Assembly (NCBI GenBank): GCA_012519525.1
Contig: JAAYQB010000143.1
Coordinates: forward strand, 1 to 37,784
From: Bacteroidales bacterium
Lineage (GTDB): Bacteria; Bacteroidota; Bacteroidia; Bacteroidales; WCHB1-69
DNA length: 37,784 nt
Direction of reading: 5' to 3'
Below are positions 1-8,080 of this stretch, in pieces; the first letter of the stretch is position 1, and every line of letters begins with the position of its first letter. A program made the translations under genes and the position numbers. The notes under the pieces were generated by a model. It was not told where the DNA came from. It was given only the letters and a program-made list of their open reading frames with translations, and ran no database searches.

Positions 1-40
1 ACACGTTGTGAAACAAAGTCTCCCCAACAACCCCTCCCAG

Positions 41-58
41 CCTCCCCAAATGGGGAGG
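41..58. repeat. G/C-rich palindrome, left copy
   Basis: Near-perfect palindrome CCTCCCCA-AA-TGGGGAGG inside otherwise AT-rich DNA. The same core occurs at 207-228 in the opposite orientation. The C-rich sequence just before it (22-40) resembles the reverse complement of the G-rich tail that follows the right copy. The two may therefore be the ends of one small repeat element. Confidence 0.7.
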
Positions 59-136
59 AGCATGATAGATAGATAGTTGCAAAAAACAACCATTTTTTTC
101 TAAACCAATAAATTTAATTGTATTTTGTAAAACAAA

Positions 137-169
137 ACTCATCGGATGACTCGAAGCCATCAGATGAGT
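137..169. repeat. Hairpin between the two palindromes
   Basis: Arms 137-148 and 158-169 pair over 12 positions with one mismatch (144 opposite 162). Two further pairs inside (150-151 with 155-156) close a CGA loop. The half-palindrome CATCNGATGA occurs twice, in each arm, so the site also reads as a direct repeat. No T-run follows, so it does not look like an ordinary intrinsic terminator. Confidence 0.6.
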
Positions 170-206
170 AAATAACGCAATAAACTTACAATACATTGAT
201 AATCAC

Positions 207-228
207 ACCCTCCCCATTTGGGGAGGGT
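207..228. repeat. G/C-rich palindrome, right copy
   Basis: Perfect inverted repeat ACCCTCCCCA-TT-TGGGGAGGGT. It shares its core with the palindrome at 41-58 but in reverse orientation. The two centres are about 168 bases apart and the AT-rich stretch between them codes for nothing recognisable. Confidence 0.75.
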
Positions 229-265
229 AAGGGTGGGGTCAAGATTTGGAGGGCAAAGGTGGGGT
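217..265 (+). repeat. Two direct copies of a G-rich motif
   Basis: The stretch 217-239 (TTTGGGGAGGGTAAGGGTGG plus GGT) is repeated with small changes at 245-265 (TTTGGAGGGCAAAGGTGGGG plus T). The first copy begins inside the right palindrome. The second looks like a decayed duplicate. Such G-rich tails often belong to dispersed intergenic repeats. Confidence 0.6.
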
Positions 266-281
266 AAATAGTTATTTTTTA

Positions 282-311
282 TTGATTGAAACAAATAAAA
301 GTATACTTTTG
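282..311 (+). promoter_or_regulatory. Bacteroidota-type promoter for the 348-836 gene
   Basis: TACTTTTG at 304-311 fits the -7 consensus TANNTTTG. TTG at 282-284 lies 19 bases upstream as the -33 element. The predicted transcript starts about 30 bases before the ATG at 348. Assigned by consensus only. Confidence 0.5.
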
Positions 312-347
312 CAACGTTAAAAAATAAAAATATTAACAAAAAATAAC

Positions 348-836
348 ATGAAACGTTACATTATATTATTCGTAATTTTATTCGTTGTAATAGGTGCTAT
401 AGTTATAGGTTTAGCATATGATTTAATAAAAAGCACGTGGCATACTGAAGTTTTATATACATATAAAAATATTTCTATTCTTAGAGTATCATATCCTAGT
501 AAAACATCATTTTATTACTATAAGAATAACAAGAAAATAAATGGAAAAATTATTACTACTTATTCCGGTATAAATAATGGTTTTTCAGGATATTTATGTT
601 TTCACTCAAATAATAAGATTTCCATTTTATCTGGAGATGGCTATTTTAAAGTTATAGATATTGATACAACATTGTTCAATTATCAAAGAATATATGCTTA
701 TAATAGACCTATATTAGGTGATACGATATGCATTATTTCTTCTTATTTAGAACAGGAAAAAGAAGAAAATAGTAAATTAGATCTTAACATAAATATAATA
801 TATAAGAATAATTTACATAACTATTCTTCTTGGTAG
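348..836 (+). CDS. Orphan protein with one N-terminal membrane segment
   Basis: I do not recognise this 162-residue protein. Residues about 5-27 form a strongly hydrophobic segment, so it is either a signal anchor or an uncleaved signal; no lipobox cysteine follows. The rest is hydrophilic, rich in Tyr, Asn, Lys and Ile, with predicted beta-rich character and no visible catalytic motif. It stands alone with its own promoter-like site, directly downstream of a repeat block, and about 180 bases separate it from the AMP nucleosidase gene. Its codons look more AT-rich than those of the following genes. That would suit recent acquisition or low expression, but this is inference. Confidence 0.6.
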   Translation: MKRYIILFVILFVVIGAIVIGLAYDLIKSTWHTEVLYTYKNISILRVSYPSKTSFYYYKNNKKINGKIITTYSGINNGFSGYLCFHSNNKISILSGDGYFKVIDIDTTLFNYQRIYAYNRPILGDTICIISSYLEQEKEENSKLDLNINIIYKNNLHNYSSW

Positions 837-954
837 TGTCCCATCTTATACTTTAAAAACCAAAACGGAAATAATCAAAGCTCTCGTTTTTTATAAATTT
901 TTGTCTTTTGCTTTATTATAGAATAAAATCAAATTTTTAAGCTATTTTTCTTTA

Positions 955-981
955 TTGCTATTGTATTTTGATATATTTTTG
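955..981 (+). promoter_or_regulatory. Promoter for AMP nucleosidase gene
   Basis: TATTTTTG at 974-981 matches TANNTTTG, with TTG at 955-957 sixteen bases upstream. The implied start lies roughly 30 bases before the ATG at 1017. It also argues against the overlapping short reading frame beginning at 968. Confidence 0.5.
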
Positions 982-1016
982 CAGTTGTTGTTTAAGCGTC
1001 ACAAAATATAAACGTA

Positions 1017-1796
1017 ATGAAAACAAAAAAAAACATTGTAGAAAATTGGCTTCCGCGATACACGGGATTACGGTTGGAAGAATTTGGAGAATATATTATT
1101 CTCAGCAATTTCAAAAACTATGTAAAAGACTTTGCCAACATTATGAATACGGATATTCGAGGCTTGGATTATCCTATGCAAAGTGCTACAAAAGACAATA
1201 TTACCATTATTAATTTTTCCATGGGCAGTCCGATGGCAGCCACTATTATGGATTTGCTGACCGCCATTATGCCCAAAGCCGTTTTGTTTTTAGGAAAAAC
1301 AGGCAGTTTAAAGCCTTACTTAAAATTAGGCGAGTTGTTGCTTCCCATTGCAGCCATAAGAGGCGAAGGAACATCCAACGATTATTTTCCTATGGAAGTA
1401 CCTGCCCTACCCGCTTTTAATCTACAAAAAGCCATTTCGTCTACCGTTCGCGACTACGGAAGAGAATACTGGACGGGAACCGTTTACACCACCAACCGCA
1501 GAGTATGGGAATACGATGAAGAATTTAAAGCCTATTTAGCACGTGTCAGAAGCACCGCCATTGATATGGAAACGGCAACACTTTTTTCGGTCGGTTTTTA
1601 CAACAAAATACCGACAGGAGCTTTACTGCTCGTTTCCGACCAACCCTTGTTTGCCGACGGCATTAAAACCGAAGAAAGCGACAAAAAAGTTACCGAACAA
1701 TACGCCGAAGAACATTTAAGAATAGGCATAGACTCTTTAAAACAACTAATTAACAAAGGATTAACCGTAAAACACTTACGTTTCGATTATTATTAA
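1017..1796 (+). CDS. amn: AMP nucleosidase, short Bacteroidota form
   Basis: Predicted to hydrolyse AMP to adenine and ribose 5-phosphate in the cytoplasm, linking adenylate level to purine salvage. The 259 residues correspond to the nucleoside-phosphorylase-fold catalytic domain. Visible landmarks are SMGSP (68-72), the active-site stretch AIDMETATLF (181-190), which resembles the ribose-binding Met-Glu motif of the fold, and SDQPL (207-211). The E. coli enzyme is nearly twice as long because of an N-terminal regulatory domain that is absent here; the short form is usual in this phylum. The ABC transporter genes follow after 20 bases and are probably co-transcribed. Confidence 0.88.
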   Translation: MKTKKNIVENWLPRYTGLRLEEFGEYIILSNFKNYVKDFANIMNTDIRGLDYPMQSATKDNITIINFSMGSPMAATIMDLLTAIMPKAVLFLGKTGSLKPYLKLGELLLPIAAIRGEGTSNDYFPMEVPALPAFNLQKAISSTVRDYGREYWTGTVYTTNRRVWEYDEEFKAYLARVRSTAIDMETATLFSVGFYNKIPTGALLLVSDQPLFADGIKTEESDKKVTEQYAEEHLRIGIDSLKQLINKGLTVKHLRFDYY

Positions 1797-1816
1797 TACA
1801 ATAAATAGATAAGAAA

Positions 1817-2539
1817 TTGGAATACACCATTGTCGTTAAAAATTTAACAAAAAAATTCGGAGACTTTACTTCCGTTAACAATATTTCTTTTAAAGTAAAA
1901 AAAGGAGAAATATTCGGTTTGTTAGGAGCTAACGGAGCCGGAAAAACGACCACTATCCGTATGTTATGCGGTTTGCTTATTCCCACTTCGGGAATGATGG
2001 AAATAGCCGGCTACAATGTCTTCACACACGGCAAAGAAATCAGAAAGTGCATAGGCTATATGAGCCAAAAATTTTCACTCTACGAAGACCTTACCATTAT
2101 CGAAAACTTAGAACTATTCGGAACTATTTATAATATACCGAAAAAAATATTGCAAAAAAGAATTTTAAACATCATAGCCCGTCTCAACATTCGCGATTTT
2201 GCCAACAGCAAAGTGCTGTCCTTGCCCCTTGGTCAAAAACAAAAATTGGCATTTGCTACCGCCTTGATTCACAAACCCGAAATTGTCTTTTTAGACGAAC
2301 CCACCAGTGGCGTCGACCCCTTGGTGCGTAGAGATTTTTGGAACATGATTTACGAAAGTGCCTCGCAAGGAATTACCATCATCGTTACCACCCACTATAT
2401 GGACGAAGCCGAATACTGCAACCGCTTATGTTTTATGTCGAACGGTAAAATCGAAGTCATTGGCAATCCCAACAAATTAAAAGAAAAATACAAAGTAGCG
2501 TCCATGACGGAAGTATTTCAAAAAATAACCAATCGCTAA
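1817..2539 (+). CDS. ABC-2 type transporter, ATP-binding subunit
   Basis: Cytoplasmic ATPase of an exporter. Walker A is GANGAGKTT (37-45), Walker B IVFLDE (156-161) followed by PTSGVD, and the H-loop His is at 193. The signature motif is degenerate: SLPLGQKQK (135-143) instead of LSGGQ. The start is TTG at 1817, because the first in-frame ATG lies beyond Walker A. The permease follows after four bases. The family includes YbhF- and CcmA-like drug or lipid exporters; the substrate cannot be read from the sequence. No membrane-fusion protein gene or second permease is present beside it. Confidence 0.88.
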   Translation: MEYTIVVKNLTKKFGDFTSVNNISFKVKKGEIFGLLGANGAGKTTTIRMLCGLLIPTSGMMEIAGYNVFTHGKEIRKCIGYMSQKFSLYEDLTIIENLELFGTIYNIPKKILQKRILNIIARLNIRDFANSKVLSLPLGQKQKLAFATALIHKPEIVFLDEPTSGVDPLVRRDFWNMIYESASQGITIIVTTHYMDEAEYCNRLCFMSNGKIEVIGNPNKLKEKYKVASMTEVFQKITNR

Positions 2540-2543
2540 AAAA

Positions 2544-3653
2544 ATGGAATCGTTTAAAGCTATACTAATCAAAGAATTCAGACATATTTTCAGGGATGTG
2601 CGTACCCTTGTTTTGATTTTTGCCATGCCCATCGTATTGGTCGTATTATTCGGACATACCATTAGAAACGAAATTTCAAATATCAAAATAGCCGTCTTGG
2701 ATTATTCGCAAGACACCTACTCTAAATTATTAATAGAAAAAATGACCGCTTCCACTTATTTCAAACTTACCAAACAATTAAATTCGGAAAGCGAAATAGA
2801 ACAAGCATTTCAACAAGGCATCATACACATGGCAATAGTGATTCCCCGCAATTTTGAAGAAAGCATTGTGCGATTCAAATCAACCGACATACAGCTCATT
2901 ACGGAAGCATCGAACATCAACGTTGCCACTACTTTAGAGAGCTATGGAAAACAAATCATCAAAGATTTCGAAAAAGAAATCAATAAAAATCACAGCAATT
3001 ACATCCCTTTCGATGTAAATGTAAAAATGCAATACAACCCTTCATTAGAAAGTGCTTACATGTTTATACCGGGCAATATAGCATTGATTATGATTATAGT
3101 TACGGCTTTAATGACATCCATAACGCTTGCCCGCGAAAAAGAAACGGGAAGCTGGAATATGTTGGCTATCACCCCGGTAAACCAACTCACAATGGTAATA
3201 GCTAAAATAATTCCTTATATGCTTATCTCGCTCATCTGTACGGCTATCGTAATCCTACTCGGAATTTTTATGTTCAATATGCCCATGAAAGGCAGCTTTG
3301 CCCTATTAACGATAGTTTGCATACTGTTTATGCTCACCGCCTGCTCTATCGGAATACTGATTTCCGTTATTACCAAAACACAACAAGAGGCGATGTTGCT
3401 CTGTATGTTAGGCTTATTTTTGCCTGCCTTATTGCTTTCGGGCTTTATTTTTCCCATTGAAAACATGCCTTGGGCAATACAAATATTTTCCTATATCGTC
3501 CCTGCCACATGGTTCATTGTCGCATTGAAAGACATTATGATAAAAGGTGCGGGACTGATTACCGTTTGGCTTCCGGTAGCAATTTTAACAGCTACCACAA
3601 TTATTTTAATCGTAGTGAGTGTGAAAAAATTAATGTCGAAAAATATTTCTTAA
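2544..3653 (+). CDS. ABC-2 type transporter permease
   Basis: Inner-membrane partner of the preceding ATPase, 369 residues. It has the layout of the ABC-2 permease family (YhhJ/YbhR-like): one membrane segment near 22-41, a large extracytoplasmic domain of about 130 residues (42-170), then five hydrophobic segments between about 175 and 362. The LAREKETGSWNML stretch after the second segment is the conserved cytoplasmic coupling region of the family. Two copies must assemble to form a pore if no second permease is encoded elsewhere. Role in drug efflux or export of an envelope component is inference. Confidence 0.87.
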   Translation: MESFKAILIKEFRHIFRDVRTLVLIFAMPIVLVVLFGHTIRNEISNIKIAVLDYSQDTYSKLLIEKMTASTYFKLTKQLNSESEIEQAFQQGIIHMAIVIPRNFEESIVRFKSTDIQLITEASNINVATTLESYGKQIIKDFEKEINKNHSNYIPFDVNVKMQYNPSLESAYMFIPGNIALIMIIVTALMTSITLAREKETGSWNMLAITPVNQLTMVIAKIIPYMLISLICTAIVILLGIFMFNMPMKGSFALLTIVCILFMLTACSIGILISVITKTQQEAMLLCMLGLFLPALLLSGFIFPIENMPWAIQIFSYIVPATWFIVALKDIMIKGAGLITVWLPVAILTATTIILIVVSVKKLMSKNIS

Positions 3654-3693
3654 TATTTTATCCTTTTCTACATTAAGTGAGAAAAGATGCACA

Positions 3694-3720
3694 TTTATCA
3701 TAAAAAAAATTATAACTTTG
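3694..3720 (+). promoter_or_regulatory. Promoter for the tig-clpP-clpX group
   Basis: TAACTTTG at 3713-3720 fits the -7 consensus. A TTTA at 3694-3697 is a weak -33 element at 15 bases. The ATG of trigger factor follows 34 bases after the -7 box. Housekeeping genes of this phylum commonly show this arrangement. Confidence 0.5.
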
Positions 3721-3754
3721 CAAATTATTTTTATTAAACTCAACTTAACAGAGA

Positions 3755-5131
3755 ATGAATATCTTAAAAGAAAACATCGGTCAATTAAACGACATCATTT
3801 CATTAGAAGTACAAGCAACTGATTATAAAGAAAAAGTAGAAAACACACTGAAAGACCTAAGACGCAAAGCGAATATACCCGGTTTTAGAGTAGGACATGT
3901 CCCTATGGGTATGATTAATAAAATGTACCGAAAATCGGTGCTTGCCGACGAAATAACCAAGATAGTACAAGATAATTTATTAAACTACATAAAAGAAAAC
4001 AATATCAATATCTTGTTCGAACCGCTTCCTCTTCCCGAAAAAACACAAGGCGATTTCGATAAGGAAGACGGAAATTTTACGTTCTTTTTTGAAATCGGAC
4101 TGCAACCCGAATTTGAAATTGATTATGAAAAAACAAAAAAAATCAAGTACCTGAAAATATCTGCCAACGAGAAAGATATCGAAGAGGAAATAAAGAAAAT
4201 GAGACACAAAATGGGTAAATTTTCCTCTACGGAAGTAGTTGCCGACGAAGATATGCTGTTGGTGAAAGTACTTGCAGAAGACGATGTAAAAGAAGAATTT
4301 ACCGCTTCGCTATTGCTAAGCTACGTAAAAGAAGAACATAAAAAATTATTTATTGGAAAAAAACTGCACGATAGTATACAATTCAACACCCAAGAAGTAT
4401 TTAAAAGCGAATACGAACGCTCTACTTTCTTAAAAGTAAAAATAGAAGATTTAGCCGATGCACCTCGCACCATCAGCATTCAAATTGATGCAATACACCA
4501 CATTGAATTAGCCGAACTAAACGATGAGTTTTTCAAGAATGCATTTCCTAACGCTGAGGTCAAAGACGAAAAATCGTTGAAAGAACATGTAAGAAAACAA
4601 ATCGAATTGGGTTACGAAAGAGACGAAAAAATGTATTTTCATACAAAAGTCATGGAAATGTTAATGGACAACATCAACATTGATTTACCCTCAGATTTTA
4701 TAAAAAAATATTTACTGTCGGATAATAACAAAGAATATACCGCTGAAAACATTGATGAAAAATACGATGGAATCAAAAAATCTATTCTCTATCAACTCAT
4801 TGAAGATAAAATTGCTAAAGCGGCAAAAATTGATGTCGGCAAAGATGAAATCACTCGATACATCAAAGATTATATCCGCAGTGCTTATTTTGGAACTGCT
4901 TCCAATCAAACACTTCCCGAAGAACAAGAGCAACAAATAGCAAGTTTTACCAACGAAATGTTAAAAAAATCGGAAAATGTGAAAAATGCTTATGAAAATA
5001 TTTTTTCCGAAAAAATCATTGCGGAACTGATAAAAAACATCAATCCGACCATAGAAAAAGTAACTTTCGATAAATTTGTTGAAATCATCAGCAATAAACC
5101 CGAAAAAAAACAAAAAAAATCCGTTAAATAA
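3755..5131 (+). CDS. tig: Trigger factor chaperone
   Basis: Ribosome-associated chaperone that meets nascent chains at the exit tunnel. The N-terminal ribosome-binding domain carries the signature GFRVGHVP (43-50). A weakly conserved middle domain replaces the classical FKBP-type peptidyl-prolyl isomerase region, as is common in Bacteroidota, followed by a long helical C-terminal chaperone domain (about 260-440) and a Lys-rich tail. The length of 458 is in the normal range. clpP and clpX follow immediately, the widely conserved tig-clpP-clpX order, which ties folding and degradation of new proteins together. Confidence 0.92.
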   Translation: MNILKENIGQLNDIISLEVQATDYKEKVENTLKDLRRKANIPGFRVGHVPMGMINKMYRKSVLADEITKIVQDNLLNYIKENNINILFEPLPLPEKTQGDFDKEDGNFTFFFEIGLQPEFEIDYEKTKKIKYLKISANEKDIEEEIKKMRHKMGKFSSTEVVADEDMLLVKVLAEDDVKEEFTASLLLSYVKEEHKKLFIGKKLHDSIQFNTQEVFKSEYERSTFLKVKIEDLADAPRTISIQIDAIHHIELAELNDEFFKNAFPNAEVKDEKSLKEHVRKQIELGYERDEKMYFHTKVMEMLMDNINIDLPSDFIKKYLLSDNNKEYTAENIDEKYDGIKKSILYQLIEDKIAKAAKIDVGKDEITRYIKDYIRSAYFGTASNQTLPEEQEQQIASFTNEMLKKSENVKNAYENIFSEKIIAELIKNINPTIEKVTFDKFVEIISNKPEKKQKKSVK

Positions 5132-5152
5132 TAACACTAAATAGCTAAAAAC

Positions 5153-5821
5153 ATGAAAGATGAATTTAGAAAATATGCAGTCAAACACGCAGGTATCAGC
5201 AGCATGACACTTCATCGCTATACCTCAATAGCCAACGAATACATAACACCCAATATCATTGAAGAACGACAACTCAATGCGGTAGCTATGGACGTTTTCT
5301 CGCGTTTAATGATGGACAGAATCATATTTATGGGTGTTCCTATTTTTGATGACGTTGCCAATATCATACAAGCACAATTGCTTTTTTTAGAGTCGGTTGA
5401 CTCAAAAAAAGACATTCAAATCTATATCAATTCACCGGGCGGCTCAGTATACGCAGGCTTAGGAATTTACGACACCATGCAATACATTGAAGCCGATGTA
5501 GCCACTATTTGCACCGGCATGGCAGCGTCTATGAGTGCCGTTTTATTATGTGCAGGAGCACCCAAAAAACGTTCCGCTCTTACACATTCGCGTATCATGT
5601 TGCACCAACCTATGGGCGGCGTATCGGGACAAGCATCCGACATTGAAATAGAAGCCCGTGAAATACAAAAAATAAAGAAAGAACTTTACGAAATTATTTC
5701 AAAACATACCCAACAACCCTACGATAAAGTGTGGGAAGACTCTGACAGAGACTATTGGATGACATCGCAAGAGGCAAAAGCCTACGGTATGATAGACGAA
5801 GTTTTACAAAGAACAAAATAA
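5153..5821 (+). CDS. clpP: ATP-dependent Clp protease proteolytic subunit
   Basis: Serine peptidase that forms the double-heptamer chamber of ClpXP. The catalytic triad can be placed as Ser126 (in GMAASMSA), His151 (MLHQPMGG) and Asp200 (SDRDYWM). The oxyanion-region motif NSPGGSVYAG lies at 93-102. About 30 residues before the conserved core form an N-terminal extension typical of Bacteroidota ClpP. The gene is 21 bases after tig and 16 bases before clpX, so one transcript is likely. Confidence 0.95.
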   Translation: MKDEFRKYAVKHAGISSMTLHRYTSIANEYITPNIIEERQLNAVAMDVFSRLMMDRIIFMGVPIFDDVANIIQAQLLFLESVDSKKDIQIYINSPGGSVYAGLGIYDTMQYIEADVATICTGMAASMSAVLLCAGAPKKRSALTHSRIMLHQPMGGVSGQASDIEIEAREIQKIKKELYEIISKHTQQPYDKVWEDSDRDYWMTSQEAKAYGMIDEVLQRTK

Positions 5822-5837
5822 TAATTTTTCTATTTTT

Positions 5838-7061
5838 ATGGCTAAAACAGGAAGAAATAAAAGAACATGTTCTTTTTGCGGTAACGAAGAGAGCAATCAA
5901 CTACTGCTTTTAGACGGTATTGACGCTCATATTTGTGAAAACTGTGTGCAAACAGCCAATAATATATTGCGAAAAATACACAACGATTACAAAAACAATA
6001 TTGTAGAAACATTTACTTTCGACAAAAAACCTATCGAAATCAAAAACTTCTTAGATAAATACATTATCGGTCAAGAAGAAGCAAAAAAAGTAATCTCTGT
6101 AGCTGTTTACAATCACTATAAACGCATACGTTATTATCAAAATAAAAAAGAACAAGACGATGTAGAAATCGACAAATCAAATATTATTTTGGTCGGTGAA
6201 ACGGGAATAGGGAAAACATTATTAGCTAGCACAATAGCCAAATTATTGGACGTTCCTTTTTGCATTGCCGATGCCACCGTTTTTACGCAAGCGGGCTATG
6301 TAGGCGAAGATGTTGAAAGCATTTTAAGCAGGCTATTACAAGCTGCCGATTACAACGTAAGCAAAGCCGAAAAAGGAATCGTTTTTATTGATGAAATAGA
6401 TAAAATAGCACGCAAATCCGATAATCCGTCCATTACACGCGATGTGTCGGGCGAAGGAGTGCAACAAGCACTATTAAAGCTATTGGAAGGCAGCATTATA
6501 AATGTTCCACCCGAAGGCGGAAGAAAACATCCCGAACAAAAATTCATCCAAATCGACACTAAAAATATTTTGTTCATTGCAGGAGGTGCCTTTGACGGTA
6601 TCGAAAAAAAAATAGCCAATCGTTTAAATACGAAAGTCATCGGTTATAAGAAAAACGGAAATAAAATACACGACGACGATATGCTTCAACACATTACATC
6701 GCAAGACATCAGAGCCTACGGCTTAATCCCCGAAATATGCGGGCGATTTCCGGTAGTTACCTATATGACTAAATTAGACGAAGATGCACTGAAACGAATA
6801 TTGTTAGAACCTAAAAATGCGTTGACCAAACAATACCAAAAACTGTTGGAAATAGACGATATCCATTTAACATTCGATGACGAAGCCATCTCTGCAATAG
6901 TAGAAAAAACGGTAGAGTTAAAATTAGGCGCCAGAGGATTACGCACCATCATCGAAAAAATTATGACGGATGCCATGTTCGATTTTCCGGGTAAAAACAA
7001 GAAAAAATTACATATCACCAAAGCATACGTAATAGATAAATTAGCAGTTATTAACAAATAA
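5838..7061 (+). CDS. clpX: ATP-dependent Clp protease ATPase subunit ClpX
   Basis: AAA+ unfoldase that feeds substrates to ClpP. The N-terminal zinc-binding domain has Cys11, Cys14, Cys33 and Cys36. Walker A is GETGIGKT (120-127; the usual form is GPTGSGKT), Walker B IVFIDE (181-186), pore loop GYVG (153-156) and the RKH substrate loop 229-231. The ClpP-docking loop reads IGY (268-270) rather than the IGF of E. coli; I recall the same Tyr form in Bacteroides, so it is probably normal for the phylum. Length 407 is standard. Confidence 0.95.
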   Translation: MAKTGRNKRTCSFCGNEESNQLLLLDGIDAHICENCVQTANNILRKIHNDYKNNIVETFTFDKKPIEIKNFLDKYIIGQEEAKKVISVAVYNHYKRIRYYQNKKEQDDVEIDKSNIILVGETGIGKTLLASTIAKLLDVPFCIADATVFTQAGYVGEDVESILSRLLQAADYNVSKAEKGIVFIDEIDKIARKSDNPSITRDVSGEGVQQALLKLLEGSIINVPPEGGRKHPEQKFIQIDTKNILFIAGGAFDGIEKKIANRLNTKVIGYKKNGNKIHDDDMLQHITSQDIRAYGLIPEICGRFPVVTYMTKLDEDALKRILLEPKNALTKQYQKLLEIDDIHLTFDDEAISAIVEKTVELKLGARGLRTIIEKIMTDAMFDFPGKNKKKLHITKAYVIDKLAVINK

Positions 7062-7102
7062 AAAAATAAATTAATTTTAATTAAAAAAATCTTATTCAGA
7101 CA

Positions 7103-7552
7103 ATGGATTTAAAAAAAATATTGATAGTATCGGGAAAAAGCGGACTGTTTTATATTGTTAATCAAGGAAAAGACCGTATAATAGTAGAATCTATTCAAGA
7201 TAAATCACGCCATCCTATTTTTCCTTCTAATAAAGTGATTTCCTTAGAAGATATTAGTATTTTCACCAATGCCGAAGAAGTACCGCTCAAAAAGGTGTTT
7301 TTGAAAATATTTGAACTTGAAAATGGACAAAAATGCATTGACAATAAATCTGATAGCAATGCATTAAAAACATATATGGAGAAAGTATTACCCGAATATG
7401 ACAGAGAAAAAGTGTATGTTTCGGACATGAAAAAATTGTTTGCTTGGTATAATTTATTAATCGAGCATAATATGCTCAACTTTGACGATATCAAGAAAGA
7501 AGAAGAAGAAAAAGAAAAAAAGACGGAAGAAAATTCTTCCGATAATCAATAA
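7103..7552 (+). CDS. DUF5606 family protein
   Basis: Small cytoplasmic protein of a family largely confined to Bacteroidota. The conserved N-terminal part (1-75, beginning MDLKKILIVSGKSGLF) resembles a small beta-barrel, and residues about 85-130 are helical. The C-terminus is a highly charged Glu/Lys tail (131-149). Function is unknown. It follows clpX by 41 bases and precedes tsaE, so it probably belongs to the same transcription unit. No catalytic motif is visible. Confidence 0.8.
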   Translation: MDLKKILIVSGKSGLFYIVNQGKDRIIVESIQDKSRHPIFPSNKVISLEDISIFTNAEEVPLKKVFLKIFELENGQKCIDNKSDSNALKTYMEKVLPEYDREKVYVSDMKKLFAWYNLLIEHNMLNFDDIKKEEEEKEKKTEENSSDNQ

Positions 7553-7572
7553 ATTATTAAACTGTGAAGCAA

Positions 7573-7617
7573 ACATGCCCAACCGACTGACAACAAGCAG
7601 ATAATTGTAAGGCATGT
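7573..7617. repeat. Inverted repeat before tsaE
   Basis: ACATGCC at 7573-7579 is exactly complementary to GGCATGT at 7611-7617, with 31 bases between. It lies in the 102-base gap between DUF5606 and the probable tsaE ATG. It could be a weak operator or leader structure, or chance. No T-run follows. Confidence 0.35.
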
Positions 7618-7654
7618 GAGTTCCATACGACCATCAACTAAAAAACACGAACGT

Positions 7655-8080
7655 ATGAAAAAAAAATGGATATGCAGCAAGGAAGAAGATTTGTATTATA
7701 TTGCTTCCCAATTATTTGCTAAATATCCCCATCAACTTATCTTCTCTTTAAAAGGCGATATGGGAGTAGGTAAAACAACCTTCATGAAATACGTTTGTCG
7801 TTATTTGCAAAGCAAGGATAAGGTAAGCAGTCCTACTTTCTCTATTGTCAATGAATACGAATTGCCCAACAATAAAAAATTATATCATTTTGATTTTTAT
7901 CGAATTAAAAGTATTGATGAAGCTATTAATATTGGTGTGGAAGACTATTTTTACAGCAATCACTATTGTTTTTTCGAATGGGCTGAAAGAATCAATACAT
8001 TACTACCGCCTGATACCATAGAAATAACCATATCTATAGATTATTCCGATAACAAAGAAAATAGAATTTTTAGTTTTTAG
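7655..8080 (+). CDS. tsaE: tRNA threonylcarbamoyladenosine biosynthesis ATPase TsaE
   Basis: Works with TsaB, TsaC and TsaD in making the t6A37 base of ANN-decoding tRNAs. From the ATG at 7655 the protein is 141 residues. Walker A is GDMGVGKT (34-41), the switch region SSPTF is at 58-62 and the family motif FFEWAE at 106-111. A GTG at 7616 would add 13 residues, but it lies inside an inverted repeat and family proteins begin near the later start. The stop overlaps the stop of the convergent rarA gene. Confidence 0.88.
   Translation: MKKKWICSKEEDLYYIASQLFAKYPHQLIFSLKGDMGVGKTTFMKYVCRYLQSKDKVSSPTFSIVNEYELPNNKKLYHFDFYRIKSIDEAINIGVEDYFYSNHYCFFEWAERINTLLPPDTIEITISIDYSDNKENRIFSF

Noticed and set aside
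837..900. TGTCCCATCTTATAC stretch after the first gene, reminiscent of an insertion-sequence end, and a weak AAAACG/CGTTTT stem
   Set aside because: No matching inverted copy or transposase is present, and the stem is only six pairs with a 17-base loop.
968..1213. Open frame of 81 codons overlapping the start of amn
   Set aside because: It overlaps the promoter box and runs in another frame of the well-supported AMP nucleosidase gene; its translation has no family features.
6639..6647. ClpX docking loop IGY instead of IGF
   Set aside because: Probably the normal form in this phylum rather than a loss of ClpP binding; clpP lies directly upstream.
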